DNA of 64,000 bases from Gossypium raimondii (Eukaryota; Streptophyta; Magnoliopsida; Malvales; Malvaceae): the NCBI RefSeq assembly GCF_025698545.1, contig NC_068576.1, positions 51,432,390 through 51,496,389 on the forward strand, given 5' to 3'. Under the pieces are notes generated by a model, which searched no databases, had not been told where the DNA came from, and was given only the letters and a program-made list of their open reading frames with translations. The position numbers were made by a program, and so were the translations under genes. This document shows positions 34,860-46,848 of the stretch, one piece after another; within the stretch, counting starts at the first letter, position 1, and each line of letters opens with the position of its first letter.

Positions 34860-36380
34860 TATCCATTTGAGTCATAGTCACTATATTATTTATATCTTAA
34901 GATAAAGAACTCCAATTGAGATCTACAAATTTTCTCTGAAACTAGACTCACATATCTTCTTACCATAAAATTTTCAGAATTTTTTTAGCCAATAAGTACA
35001 GTTTATTCTTTAAAGTTTCCCCTATTTCACTATTTGACAGTTCTGACCTCTCTTTACTAAAATTAATTATCTCTTTGTACAAAATTTGGATGATGTTCCG
35101 TTTATTTCTATTGAAAATAGACTAATTCAGAATTTTAAAATATAAATTTAAGCCCATAATTATTTTTATTAAATTTTTTATGATTTTCCAAAGTCAGAAC
35201 AGGGGAACCCGAATTCATTCTGACATTGTCTCACAAAATTTTTTATATCTCATGATTTACAATTATTTTGCTTACACCGTTTCATCTATGAGAAACTAGA
35301 GTCAATAAGATTTAATTTCATGTTTTATTAATCCTTTAATTCAATTTCCACAATTTATGGTGATTTTTCAAATTTAACCTACTACTGTTGTCCAAAACTG
35401 TTTTAGTGCAAAATATTGATTACTAAGTTTATAACACTCTTATTCCCTTTCTATAATATTTCCCATCACTTTCTCTTATTTTCCTTCACTAATATATCAA
35501 AAACATAAGACCTTATATAAGAAAACTCTACTATAATATCATTTCCATGCTTTTTCAATAATATCACACTTAAAAATATGTTGAAATCTTGATGTTCTTA
35601 CCTTGTCCTATTGGTTTCAACCTTTAACTTGATGTTCTCTCTCCTCCAGCTTCTATTTCTTGAATCGAACTTGATATTCTAACTCCTCATAGTCTCCTTG
35701 TTATCTTTCTCTCTTGATGGCTATGGAAATTCCTTTGATTTCTAAATGAAAATGGTGAATTTTTGGTGAAAGGACCAAATTGTAAAGAAAGCAAAACTTT
35801 CTTTCTTTCTCTGTTCTCACGTTAATGCATGGAAAAATTGGTGGGATGCTGGCTTTTCATCTTTCTTTCCACATATATATACTAAATAATAAAATAATAA
35901 AATATCATTTAAAATCAAATTAAACTAATATTTATTTAATTAATCTAAAATATCTCCAACATCATCATTATCTTCTAGATTTATCTCTCTCTAAATGACT
36001 ATTTTGCCCTTTATGATATTTTAAAATTTCATCCTTGAGTCATCACTCAATTTGGTAAAATTACAATTTAGTCCCTCATAATTCTTCACCTATTCAATTT
36101 GGTCCTAATTCATCCATTTTCCTTAGTTTCTAGATTATTCCACCCTTAAAATATTTACACCTTTGGTCCTTCAATTTTTTCATATTTACACTTTAACCCC
36201 TCAAATTTTAAGTATTTACTCCTAAACAACAAAACTTTTTTTACTTTTACGATTTAATCATTTCTTGAATTATTATGTCATAATATACTTCCCAATGTTG
36301 CCATAATTCAAAATTTCCCTTTTTATCACTTCATTTCCTTATTTTACTATACCAAGGATAATATCTTACTGTAGAAATTT
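34860..36380 (+). repeat. Right arm of the 1.5-kb inverted repeat
   Basis: Part of the inner LTR and reverse complement of 31115-32665. It ends just before the 52-bp terminal segment (36394-36445) that the middle LTR lacks. Confidence 0.88.
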
Positions 36381-38300
36381 TCAAAATATTACATTTGTGG
36401 TCCCGAAACCACTGTTCCGACTAGGCCCAAATTCGGGCTACTACACTATGAGTTTTTATTATAGGGGATTTAGCCTGGACTGGTTATCCCGCTGTAAGGA
36501 TAAGGTTCGCAGGAGTGTGCTCTCTGAAATAGAAATGTGCGCACATGAATATGAATTGACGGACCCGAATTTGTACACTAAAAGTGTAACTCTAAAAATC
36601 CATCGAATTTCTGAGAAATTCAACTGGATAAATATGGAAAATAATAAGGGTAATAGAAAACATGGAATTGAATTATTATTGGAAATATATTATCAAATTT
36701 AATACCCAGTTTGGATTGAACGCGAGATTGAGTACAATCGTTCTGTGCCAAAGGATGAATTGACGGATAAGACAATAACTGGGTTATGGCATTACAAAAA
36801 TAAAGGATGAATTGACGGCAAATTACCCAAGTAAACCGAGGTTCAGCATTTGTTGTGGAATTTCGTGTTTACAATATGTTTAACTCTCATGAGCTTAAGT
36901 TCAGCCTTCGGACTTCTGAAAACGATGTACTCATATCCGTAAGTCGTTCTTTGATACAGAAAGAAACGGTAAAAGACTTATGTGGTTGAATTGAAAGATT
37001 TATAGATTATTATTGGTATTGATCTAAAATAAATGTAACCATTGATATTTAAATGATATAACGAGTAAAGTCCTGAAGTGAGATAACATGAGTTTGAAAT
37101 GAACTATTACCGGTATGTACGCGAAATTCATGAAAATGATGGTACATGAAATATTAAAATAATAAAATGAATGATATATACCTATGAAGAAACGATAAGA
37201 GAATGATATGTATCATGACATGTAAATGTATGATTATCTTTAATATGTTGATACAAGATAATTATGCATGATGAGTTTATATGTAATGTGTGCTAGTACA
37301 CTAACCAGTGTTGTTGCTTGATGCTTAGGCAAGTGGCAAGCTATTGGTTGAATAGTAATATGATTATTTAATGGAAGCATTGAATTGATAAATATTTGAA
37401 GGAAAATATGCTAGTGTTCATGAAAAAGTGGTATGGTTTAAATTATGCAATTTCTTATGAAATGACTTATAATGTGATCAATTCGGAAAAGGCTTTAGTT
37501 AAATGCACTAGCTTGTGACTATGATTGAATGATATGTTTATGACTTGTGTGTCACGCATATGGAATAAGTGTGGAAAGTAAAGAAATGCAAATGAAAATA
37601 AAGAAATTATGAAGAGTTAAAGTTATATAAAGTCCTACTAAGTTTGGGATAATATGTAAGTGATACTGTGAATTTATTCACCTTGTGAGTTGATGAATAT
37701 AGCTTCATGAGTACTATGGTATTAATATTGGATTATTCTTGATATGTATAGATTTCATATTTTAAATGAACTAATATGATTAAAGACTACACGAGCTTAC
37801 TAAGCATTTATTGCTTACATATTTTTTTTATTTACCCTACAGACTATCGAAAGCTCGATTGGGTTGGAAGCTTGTCAGAGATATATCACACTATCTATTG
37901 GTTCTATCGATAATTTTAGGTGATTTGATTCTGGTTATAATGGCATGTATAAGTTAATTTGGCCAACGTTGGCTCATTAATGTTTTGATTTTGGTTGGTT
38001 TCAAATATGAATGCTAGATGAAATGAAATGTCTGAAAATTAATTTATAAAATTCGGTAATACTCTGTAACCCTATTTCGGCGACGAATTCGGGTTAGGGG
38101 TGTTACAGAGGTCTCGATACCTCTTTTTCTAAATCAATTAATCTAATAAATCCTTATAACCATAAACTTACTAATTCAAAAATCTTTTAAAAACCTCATT
38201 TGGCTCCTAAATATTAAATAATAAAATTTATGAGCTTATTTTTCGGATTTGGTGGTCTCGAACCACTGTTTCTGACATCACTAAAAATCGAGCTATTACA

Positions 38301-39890
38301 GAGGCCTAGTAGTAAATTCGATAAAATTTAGGTCATGTTCAACTAAATTAATTGTTAAAAAGCTAAGAAATAGAGTATGAGTGAAAGTGAGGGCCAAAGC
38401 GGGTATTTTTTATAGCGCTACGATAAACAATAAAAAGTTTATTTACGCAATTTGATTTCCATACGTTTATAGAGTCTAATTCAGTGAGATGAACTATTAT
38501 TTTTGAACTCAATACAACAAGAGATCTAAGTTCTATGATACCCCTATATATTAACTTTGCTTGTGTACTAAAAGATTAGATCTCTTACCACTAAATTCGA
38601 CATCATCAATATAGAGGTGTAATGAATGATGAATGTAAATGAGACATCTGTGCTCATAAGCTGCTTAGATTCGATTCAATAATTATCAAGGTAAGTTCGA
38701 GTAACTCAAGCTATCAATTAAAACGAATTTGAGCTTAACAATATCCAACTTGAATGGCTTGCAAGTTTTATTGAGCTTTTCATTTTTAATATATATTTAA
38801 ATATTTTTATATTATTAAATTATATTATTTCCGTTAATATATATTATTAATCTTAAGTTTAATTATTAAATCAAGCTTGAACTCAAATATGTATGAGCAT
38901 TCGAGTTCGAATTTAAACTTGAGTATGAAAATTGATAAATAAACTTAATTTATATCTCTAATCAAACTTAAACTTAAAAATAAATATTCAATCGAGTTTA
39001 AAATTAAATATTGAACTTTGAATTTCGAGTCCAGCAGAATTACCCCTACATCAAATGTGAAAAATTTTGGTGATGCTTGGGATTTTTACTTTTGTCTTAT
39101 TGACTTGAAATGAATCATCAATTGCTCTTTACCAAATGATATAATCAAACATTTTTAATCTGCATGACTATATTCACTCGCACAGTGTGTAGGAAAAATT
39201 GAATACGAAGTAAACAACTGGTTTGCGCAAAAAAAAAAAAAGAACCCAAGGGCCAAGTTGAATAGCGGTGGGAGGTGAAGTTTTAAAATGGCATAATGGT
39301 AAATTTAGGTGTCAATGTCGGCATTTATTGTTAATTTAATTTTTATTTTTTAAAATTAAATTTAAACTTTATTCTTTAAAAAAATTAAATCGTGTTTTTA
39401 TAATGAAATTACTGATTAAAAGGTTAATTTTGTTAATGATGTTGGTGTGACAACTTACAAGACAATTCATGTGTACTTTCATGTTAACATGATATTATTT
39501 GTCTTATACATCATATCAATAAATAATTTTAAATATATCAAAATAAAATATTTAAAATTAAAAATTATAAAAAGTTTATAAAAATGAAAAATTAGCATGA
39601 AAGATATGTGGTTGTCATTTGAGATATCGTATTAAAAATTAACATTTTAATTAGTATTTCATTAAAAAATAATTATTTTATTTTATTTTAAATGTTGACA
39701 ACCAAATTAGATTTTTTTTAAAAAAAAATTGAGTGTCTAAATTAGTTTAAAAAATTGAAAAAAAATTGAGATATAAAATTTACAAAAATGACTTTTAAAA
39801 TCGAACGCTTTCCAACTATTTAAAACTCTAACTTCCCACACTCAACAAACTGTTTGGGGTCGGGTTCTCTTCGTAGCTCTGCTTCAAAAA
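38301..39890. other. AT-rich intergenic region
   Basis: No gene or terminal-repeat structure recognised. The last part would contain the original promoter of the decayed helicase gene beginning near 39891. Confidence 0.4.
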
Positions 39891-40308
39891 ATGACTCCAT
39901 CAAACATGAGCAATCAATCAATCAAGACCAAGAAGAAGAAGAAGAAGAAGAAATTACCAACATTATAATACCAAGATGAAGAAAATGTGAAGCTCAATCA
40001 CCAAGAAACTGAAGAAATTACTCTCAGTGAGAGCAAGAATGACAAAGCAAAGAACTTGAATTCCAAGAAGGGAATTGAGAAGAGAACAAAATGCAGAAGA
40101 AAGAGGAAGAAAATGGGGAATTGTGTGAAACTATAAAAGAAAAACAAGATTTAGTTCCATTTGATGGGAGGGTGGGAGTGAGTGTAAAGAGCGCCGAAGA
40201 AGCAAAATATGTGCCACTGAAATCGTTTGCTAACTCTAATGTACCAGGGAATGTTCTGAAGTGCTACAAGGATTTTAGTAGCCCATCTCCCATTCATGCC
40301 TGGCCCTT

Positions 40309-41552
40309 TGATGATCACTAAACTAACTATAAATACGAATAAGGCAAGCGCACCTATCGAACAATAGTACAGTTATGGTGAGTAGGGAATATCGTATCCA
40401 CGAGGACTAAAGTACTAGTAATTACCATTTTTCTATTATTTAGCCGACAAATTAGAGTGATTGTTTTTAATCTAAAATTACTAATCTAATCTAACTAAGA
40501 ACGCAACAGAGAATGAAATGGGAAAATAATCGAAGATAACCAATGTGATAGACAATACCCAGGAAAGAATCTACCTAGACTTCACCTACTATTATGAATC
40601 TGAATTAAACTATTTATTCACTTGTGTCTTGATCCGTAGAAATCCCTAAATTATGTCAATATCTCTTTCGAGAGTAAGAACAACTGACTTTAGGTTGATT
40701 AATTGAAATCTCTTTCTAATTAAAACCCCTATCATCGCATTAACTCGATCTATGGATTCTCATATTAGATTTGACTCTAATCTGGTAGATTTATGTCGTC
40801 CTATTTCTAGGATTGAATGCAACTCCACTCAATTATGTTATATCTACTCTTAAACAGGGACTTTTGCTCCACTGAAATAATCACATTAAACATGAATTAA
40901 TATCCTAAAAATATTAAAACACGAAATAACCATACATAATTGAGAACAAGAATAAAGTATTTATCACTAAAAATAGAAATTAAATAATAAGATTCATCAT
41001 AGGTTTCATCCTCCCTAGGTATCTAGGGAATTTAATTTATAATCCTGAATAGAAACATCTCAAAGTTAGGATAACAACAAGACATAAAGAAACTCAATAA
41101 AACTTCGAAGGAAATTAAATGGAGATCTTTAATCTTGAAGGAGATCCACTTCCGAGTTGATTCTGATGGCGTTCTTCGAGTCTTTTCTTCGATCTTCTTT
41201 GAGTGCCTCTTAGGTCTTTTTCTAATTGGTATTTATAGACTTTAGAATACTCAAAAAACCTAAAAATTGGGTTTTTCCTCGTATTTGGGAAGTAGGGTGT
41301 GATATTGACACGGGCTGGCACATGGGCATGTGGCCAGCCCGTGTGGAAATGCCAGCCCGTGTGGATCTTGGAAACAACTTTATTTGTCCGATTTTAGGTT
41401 ATTTTTCGCTCCTTTTGCTCCCAAAATGTTCTCTTAAGTATAGAAACATGAAGTTAAAGGATTAGAAGCATTAAATTCACTAATTTGCATAATTAATCAT
41501 TCAAAAACGCATTAAGAATGGGATTAAAATATGTTACTTTTACAGCTTATCA
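40309..41552 (-). repeat. 3' LTR of the Athila-like element
   Basis: Runs TGATGATCAC to GCTTATCA. It is about 30 bp shorter than its partner, mainly through fewer ACACGG-type palindromic modules near 41310-41370. A purine-rich minus-strand tract (AAGTGTAGAGATATT) lies just inside at about 41553-41567. Confidence 0.92.
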
Positions 41553-43419
41553 AATATCTCTACACTTAAGCGTTTGCTTGTCCTCAAGCAAAATCCTCAA
41601 CACACAATTAAAATTGATATTTCTCAACTTATAATTCTCATCAATAATGTTTCGACATAATTCACAAATAATCATACATTGATAATTCAACTAAAAGAGC
41701 ACTAAATATTCAAACAATCCAAGTCGTACATTTTTAAAGCATGAAAACATAGGTATTTCCCCTTATCTAAGTAATTACCTTTAATTAAAAATCGATAAGA
41801 ATTGACATCCTCACTAAAGATTCACTCAAATCACTCAAAGTGTTTAAGGTTCAATAATAAGCACTCAATAGTCAAACATGAAAAGTCATTACCATAGGCT
41901 TGCATGAAAATCAAATCTCCACCACTATAAAATGATATGATACACAAATCAAAATGTCTTTAAGAGGTTGTAATGGGGCTTAGGTTAAGGGTGTGGAGAA
42001 AGGCTGAAAAAGTTGGTTAAAATCGAGATCGAATTGATAAATTACCAAACTAGAAAAATAAACAAATGCTGAATTTAAAAAAAAACAATTACATCAATCA
42101 AAAACTATTCAAAAATAAAAACGAGCTTCTTCTCAAAATATGAATTTAACTATTCAAGTTCAATCAATATAGAACTAAATAATGATCAATATTTTTATTA
42201 TATTTTTTGTCGATTTTTTTTCTTTTGTTTTGAACAATAAGAAATAATCCAACAAATCAAACAAAAGAGCATAATTAGGCAACTAACCAAATCAAATCTC
42301 GACAAAAAATGGAGTCAATAAAACGGGAAAAAGTTTCATAAAAAAAAATGAGTTATGGGTTAACATTAATGGGTAAATCAAAAAACGGTGTGTTAGGCTC
42401 AACATGGTTCACTAAAGGTTAATTATGTAGGTAAGCTTTTTATGGGATAAGTGGGTTAAAACCTAAGTGCCTTTATCATCTCAATATATCAAATCAAAAT
42501 GTTTGGTCTTGACTTGTATAATCGACGCAAGTTCTAAAATAACAAATCAAATTGACACACTCATAACAATAATAAAATGAACAAGAAAAATGTATGCTCT
42601 AAAGGCTCAAAATCTCACAAAAAAATCATGAGTTTTTATGTCAATCTTGCAAACCTCAAACTTCAAGGTAATACCTAAATTCAGGAAAACAACCTAAAAT
42701 TTTTAATTTTGAAAATAAACTTATCATGATTGATTCTTTCATGTCTTAAAGTTTAAAACAACCAATGCACAAATATCTATGAATTTAATCCAAAACACAT
42801 CAATAAAAATCACAAATCGATAAAAATTCATTCTAATAGAAGTATCGAAAATTACTTAAACACAAGACATAATTCGAGATTTTCTAATAATTATATAAAT
42901 AACCTCCTCACACTTAAGATGTACATTGTCCTCAATATACAAACATAAATAATAACAAGATAAATGTAATATCATAAGAGAGGAGAAAACCTAAACGCCT
43001 CAATATTGGATGAAATTGTCGAATGGTGAAAAGCATAATTGTAGATAAATCTAGTTGTAATGCATGATTCGAACAAATTAATAAGAAAATAAACACAAAT
43101 AGTAAAGATTAATGGGTTATAACTCGATCGAAACAACCATAAAAATATATTTAAAAAATAACAATTAAAATAAGTTTAAGAAAATAAAAAATAAAGCAAC
43201 TAAAACAATAATAATAGTAAAAAATACTAAAAATAATAAAATAGCGAAAAATTAAAATAAATTTAAAATCTAAGTATAAGAATAATAAATAAATAAAATA
43301 AAAAATTAGGAAAATAAAAATAAATAATATAAAAATAATAATAAATAAAATAAAATAAAAGGGGTAGCTTGGTTGGGGAAGAAGAAAAAGACAAATTGAG
43401 AAAAGAATTCTAGGGTTTA
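41553..43419 (-). other. Non-coding interior of the Athila-like element
   Basis: AT-rich sequence between the integrase remnant and the 3' LTR, without a supported frame. The frame at 43151-43576 is low-complexity (Ile/Phe/Tyr) and not considered real. This corresponds to the long 3' spacer, or lost env-like region, of Athila-type elements. Confidence 0.6.
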
Positions 43420-43870
43420 CGCCACATGGCCGTGTGAAACGACCATGTGGAGTATTTTCATCCCGTGTGCAATTAAAAATTAGCCCAGTTTTCACACGGC
43501 AATGTGTGTTTTCCTTCGCTTCTCTCACTCCCATGTGAGATCCCACACGCCCGTGTGGCTTGGCCGTATCTCTCACAAGGCCGTGTCTCCTGCTCGTGTA
43601 ACTCTCTGACTTTGAAAAAATTAGCTCCAGGTTTCACATGGCCTAGGACACGCCCATGTGTCTAGGCCGTGTAGGTCACATGGCCATGTCGCCAAGTCGT
43701 GTGTGTCATTTTAAGCCGTGTAACCGTCGAATTTTTGAAAATTTAAGTCTCAGTATCCACACAGCCAAGGACATGCCCGAGTGTCCAGGCTGTGTAACTC
43801 ACTATCGAACCCCTTATAGTACACACAGCCTGGGACACGTCCGTGTGTCTAGGTCGTGTGGATCAAAAAC
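43420..43870 (+). repeat. Cluster of ACACGG-CCGTGTG palindromic modules (in Athila-like element)
   Basis: More than ten imperfect copies, for example CACACGCCCGTGTGG, ACACGCCCATGTGT and ACACGTCCGTGTGT, in an AT-rich surrounding. The module resembles that in the outermost solo LTR (28431-28712) although the host elements differ. Confidence 0.85.
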
Positions 43871-44021
43871 ATTTTTTTTAATTTTTAAAAATTTTGAAAA
43901 TTAATTAGTTTTAAAAATAACATGAAAAAAAATTAAAAGAATTAGTAGTGTTAACACTCAGGTTGCCTCCCGAGAAGCGCTTATTTAAAGTCTAAGCTCA
44001 ACTTACCTCGCATTCGCATTG

Positions 44022-44276
44022 TTACGGTGGTTCCCGGAGTCGAAATTCCTCTTTCTCGTTATCAATTCTATTATCAACATGAGGTTTAAGTCGAGTACTA
44101 TTTACCTTAAATGTGTCAAATTCAAAATGAGTTACCTCAATTGTACCGTATAGAAAGACATTCAGTACTGTAAGGGGATTTGATCCGTTTGCATCAAGCT
44201 CCGAAGTAGCAATTCGAGGATCCGTTTTATTCAGAAGTACCTTGTCTCTAACCTTAAATTGTTTCATTTCATCCAC
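44022..44276 (-). pseudogene. Integrase C-terminal fragment of the Athila-like element
   Basis: The frame contains KVRDKVLLNKTD and TFKVNSTRLKPHVD, matching the C-terminal chromatin/DNA-binding tail of plant Ty3/gypsy integrases (usual pattern GDKVLL ... FKVNGQRLKPY). The catalytic core upstream is missing: only about 170 bp separate this segment from the protease frame at 44447. Confidence 0.8.
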
Positions 44277-44446
44277 ATATTTATATGGTGTCCCCTTAAC
44301 TTTTCATCGTGCTTTTTTGGTTTCTCCTTAACATGTGTTCACCATTCATCTAATTCATTGATTTGCAACATTTGTTCATCATGAGTCATTCTGTTTCTGT
44401 CACATGGACAGGAACGTGGCTCCATCACGTTTTTCCAAGGGGTTTC

Positions 44447-45139
44447 CTACAAAGAAGTTTGAGTCACATGGCTACTCATACTAACAAAACTTGTAAAATC
44501 ATCTCGATCATTAGATATCTTAACAGAATCACGAGCTTGGGGAGTAATCGTTTCGTCACCTACACGAAGTACTAACTCACACATACCAACATCAATAATA
44601 GTTCTAACAGTTGCTAAAAAGGATCTTCCTAAAATTAAAGGTACTTCATTACCCTCATCCATGTCTAAAACAACAAAATCAACTGGGAATATGAATTTAT
44701 CAATTTTTACAAGAACATCTTCAATAATGCCCCTAGAAAATCTAATGGTTCTATCTGCTAATTGAATACTCATCCTAGTTTGTTTAGGTTTCCCAAGACT
44801 TAATTGTTTAAACATTTTATAGGGCATGTCATTAATACTCACCCCTAAATCAGCCAAAGCATTATTAATATTCAAACTACCAATTAAACAAGGAATAGTA
44901 AAACTACTTGGATCTTTCAATTTGTTGGGTAATTTGTTTTGCAAAATGGCTGAGCAAACTGCATTTAGCTCCACATGCGACGAAACATCTAAATTCCTCT
45001 TTTTCGCCAAAAGTTTCTTTAAAAATTTAACGGAATTGGGCATCTGCGAAAGAGCTTCAATAAACGGTATGTTAATATGTAATTTTTTCAAAAGTTTAAG
45101 AAATTTACCAAATTGTTCGTTCGTGTGGTCTCTATTCAT
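44447..45139 (-). pseudogene. Retropepsin (protease) region of the Athila-like element
   Basis: A 230-residue open frame in the Athila/Tat Gag-Pro style. It contains the aspartic protease active-site context ALADLGVSINDMP (family form DLGASIN) and the later block VPLILGRSFLATVRTIIDV. The Asp is retained and the neighbouring Ala is Val. Upstream GKFLKLLKKLHINIPFIEAL is typical of the Gag-Pro junction. In intact elements this enzyme processes the polyprotein in the virus-like particle. Confidence 0.85.
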
Positions 45140-45235
45140 CGCATTAGGATATGACAGTCAAGGTTTATATTCCTTACCAACCGGTTTTTACTCATTTTGG
45201 CTTACCTCAACCTTACCGTTACTTACCACACTTTC

Positions 45236-46699
45236 TTACCTTGGTTCAGATTCAGATTCAACTAACCCTTCTTTATCTCGAACAGTAATTGCATGAAGTT
45301 TCTCTCTTGGGTTAGTTTCGGTATAGCTAGGCAAGCTACCTTGTGGTCTTTCTGAGATTAGCTTAGCAAGTTGACCTATTTGGTTTTCAAGCCCTTGGAT
45401 TGAAGCTTGTTGATTTTTAAGTATTGTTTCAGTATTTTGAAAGCGGGTTTCTGACACTGAAATAAACTTCGTCAACATCTCCTCAAGGTTCGGCTTCTTC
45501 TATTGTTAGTAAGGTTATTGTTAGAAGCCTGGAAGGGGTTGTGCTCTTTGATTTCCTTGACCACCCCAAAAGAAATTGGGATGGTTCCTTCAACCTGCAT
45601 TATAATAATTACTATAAAGGTTATTTTGAGGCATAGAATTATTACCCATATAATTGATTTGTTCGTTCTCTGTACTAGGAGCGAAGAGTAAACATTCTGG
45701 ATTGTTCATTCCACCTCTATTTGTATTGCATTGCATCATCGGATGTACCTGCGTAGAAACATAAAAATAATCAATTTTCTTATTTAATTGTTCTACCTGA
45801 TTCGATAACATGGTGATCACATCTAGATTGAAAACACTGGCTGCTCTATTCGGCTTCATCCTCATGACTTGCCACTAATAATTATTCAGTGAAGTCTCTT
45901 CTATAACCTCATAAGCTGTTTCGGGTGTTTTATTATTTAATGTACCACCGACTGCTGCATCAATCAACTGTCTAGTTGAGGGATTCAAACCGTTGTAGAA
46001 GGTTTGAACCTATAGTCATAAAGGTAACACATGGTGAGGGCACCTTCTCAATAAATCCTTATACCTCTCCCATGCATCATATATGGTTTCTAAGTCGATT
46101 TGAACGAAGGAAAATATATTATTCCTCAACTTGGTTGTCTTAGCCGATGGGAAGTACTTCAGTAGGAATTTCTCGGTCATTTGATCCCATGTAGTGATAG
46201 AACCTCGTGGTAAAAAAATTCAACCACTATTCAGCTTTATTCCTCAACGAGAAAGGGAATAACCGTAGGTGAATGGCGTCGTCAGAAACACCATTTATCT
46301 TGAAAGTATGACAGACTTCCAGAAAATTAGCCAAATGAGATTTGGATCTTCATCTTGCAAACCATCAAACTAAACAAATTGTTGTACCATCTGAATAGTG
46401 TTCGGCTTTAGTTCGAAATTATTCGCAGTAATTGTGGGTCTCACAATACTCGATTCAGCCCTAGTTAGAGTGGGCTTGGCATAATCGTACATAGTACGAG
46501 GAACAGGATCTGGATTTGCAGCAACTGCGGTAGGTAGCTAATTATTCTGATTACCACCCATCTCCTCAGTAATAATAACGTCATCTTGTTTGTCTACTAC
46601 ACTCTATCGACTCTTCCTTACTTCTCTACGATTTCTGCGACCTGTACTTTCAATTTCGCTGTCAAACAGTAATGGCCCCGACGAGTTTCTTCTAGTCAT
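45236..46699 (-). pseudogene. Gag of the Athila-like element, broken
   Basis: An ATG at 46697-46699 opens a frame with the family start MTRRNSSGPLLFDSEIE, broken by several stops and frameshifts downstream. The C-terminal parts at 45590-45865 (QNNLYSNYYNAG) and 45236-45478 (RFQNTETILKNQQASIQG) are clearly Gag-like and end close to the protease frame. It is not translatable as one protein. Confidence 0.8.
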
Positions 46700-46823
46700 A
46701 AACTAAAGAAACCTATCAGAAGCAAATAAAAAAATTAGAAAACAAAAATTAAACTAAAAATAAAAATATAACAAAAATAAAAAATGGTTAAATTAATAAA
46801 AATCGAGTGCTCCTAATATTTTA

Positions 46824-46842
46824 GTCCCTGGTAACGGCGCCA
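46824..46842 (-). other. Primer-binding site of the Athila-like element (tRNA-Asp type)
   Basis: On the minus strand it reads TGGCGCCGTTACCAGGGAC, six bases inside the 5' LTR. It closely matches the TGGCGCCGTTGCCGGGGA site used by many Athila/Tat elements, attributed to aspartate tRNA. Confidence 0.8.
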
Positions 46843-46848
46843 AAAACT

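Larger units (their letters stand above)
33380..36445. mobile_element. Inner solo LTR, 3066 bp
   Basis: It starts TGTAACACCCCTTACCCG, ends GGGCTACTACA, and is flanked by perfect CTATG duplications (33375-33379 and 36446-36450). There is no internal copy of its own ends and no gag or pol, so it is one LTR rather than a small complete element. As the innermost insertion it is the youngest of the three nested copies. Assignment to Ty3/gypsy rests on large LTR size and 5-bp duplication with TG/CA ends, and is an inference. Confidence 0.88.
31099..38107. mobile_element. Middle solo LTR, inserted in the outermost LTR, interrupted by the inner one
   Basis: It starts TGTAATACCC at 31099, ends GGTGTTACA at 38107, and is flanked by a perfect 5-bp duplication GAGGT (31094-31098 and 38108-38112). 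Excluding the inner insert it is about 3.9 kb with no coding capacity. Reverse-complemented, its right end reads TGTAACACCCCTAACCCG, so it lies opposite to the inner and outermost copies. Relative to the inner copy its other end lacks the last 52 bp (compare 36394-36445) yet still ends in TG/CA. Confidence 0.88.
28195..38300. mobile_element. Outermost large solo LTR (Ty3/gypsy-like), split by later insertions
   Basis: The left part (28195-31098) begins with a damaged TGACCCCTAACCCATATCCG, resembling the TGTAACACCCC start of the inner LTR. The right part (38108-38300) ends GAGCTATTACA after GGTGGTCTCGAACCACTG, like the end of the inner LTR. Removing the middle element and one GAGGT copy rejoins about 3.1 kb. 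No gag or pol was found. Flanks GAAGT (left) and GAGGC (right) are only weakly alike, so the left boundary and target duplication are uncertain. Interpreted as a solo LTR left by recombination between the two LTRs of a former full element. Confidence 0.65.

Noticed and set aside
28195-38300. One large element of about 10 kb with 3-kb LTRs
   Set aside because: The repeated ends are in opposite orientations and separate target duplications (GAGGT, CTATG) show nested insertions rather than one element.
39930-39952. (AAG)n run as a plain microsatellite
   Set aside because: It encodes the lysine run of the helicase N-terminus in the pseudogene, so it is part of that feature.
43151-43576. 141-codon minus-strand frame in the Athila-like element
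   Set aside because: Low-complexity Ile/Phe/Tyr composition from an AT-rich repeat, overlapping the palindromic modules; no family resemblance.
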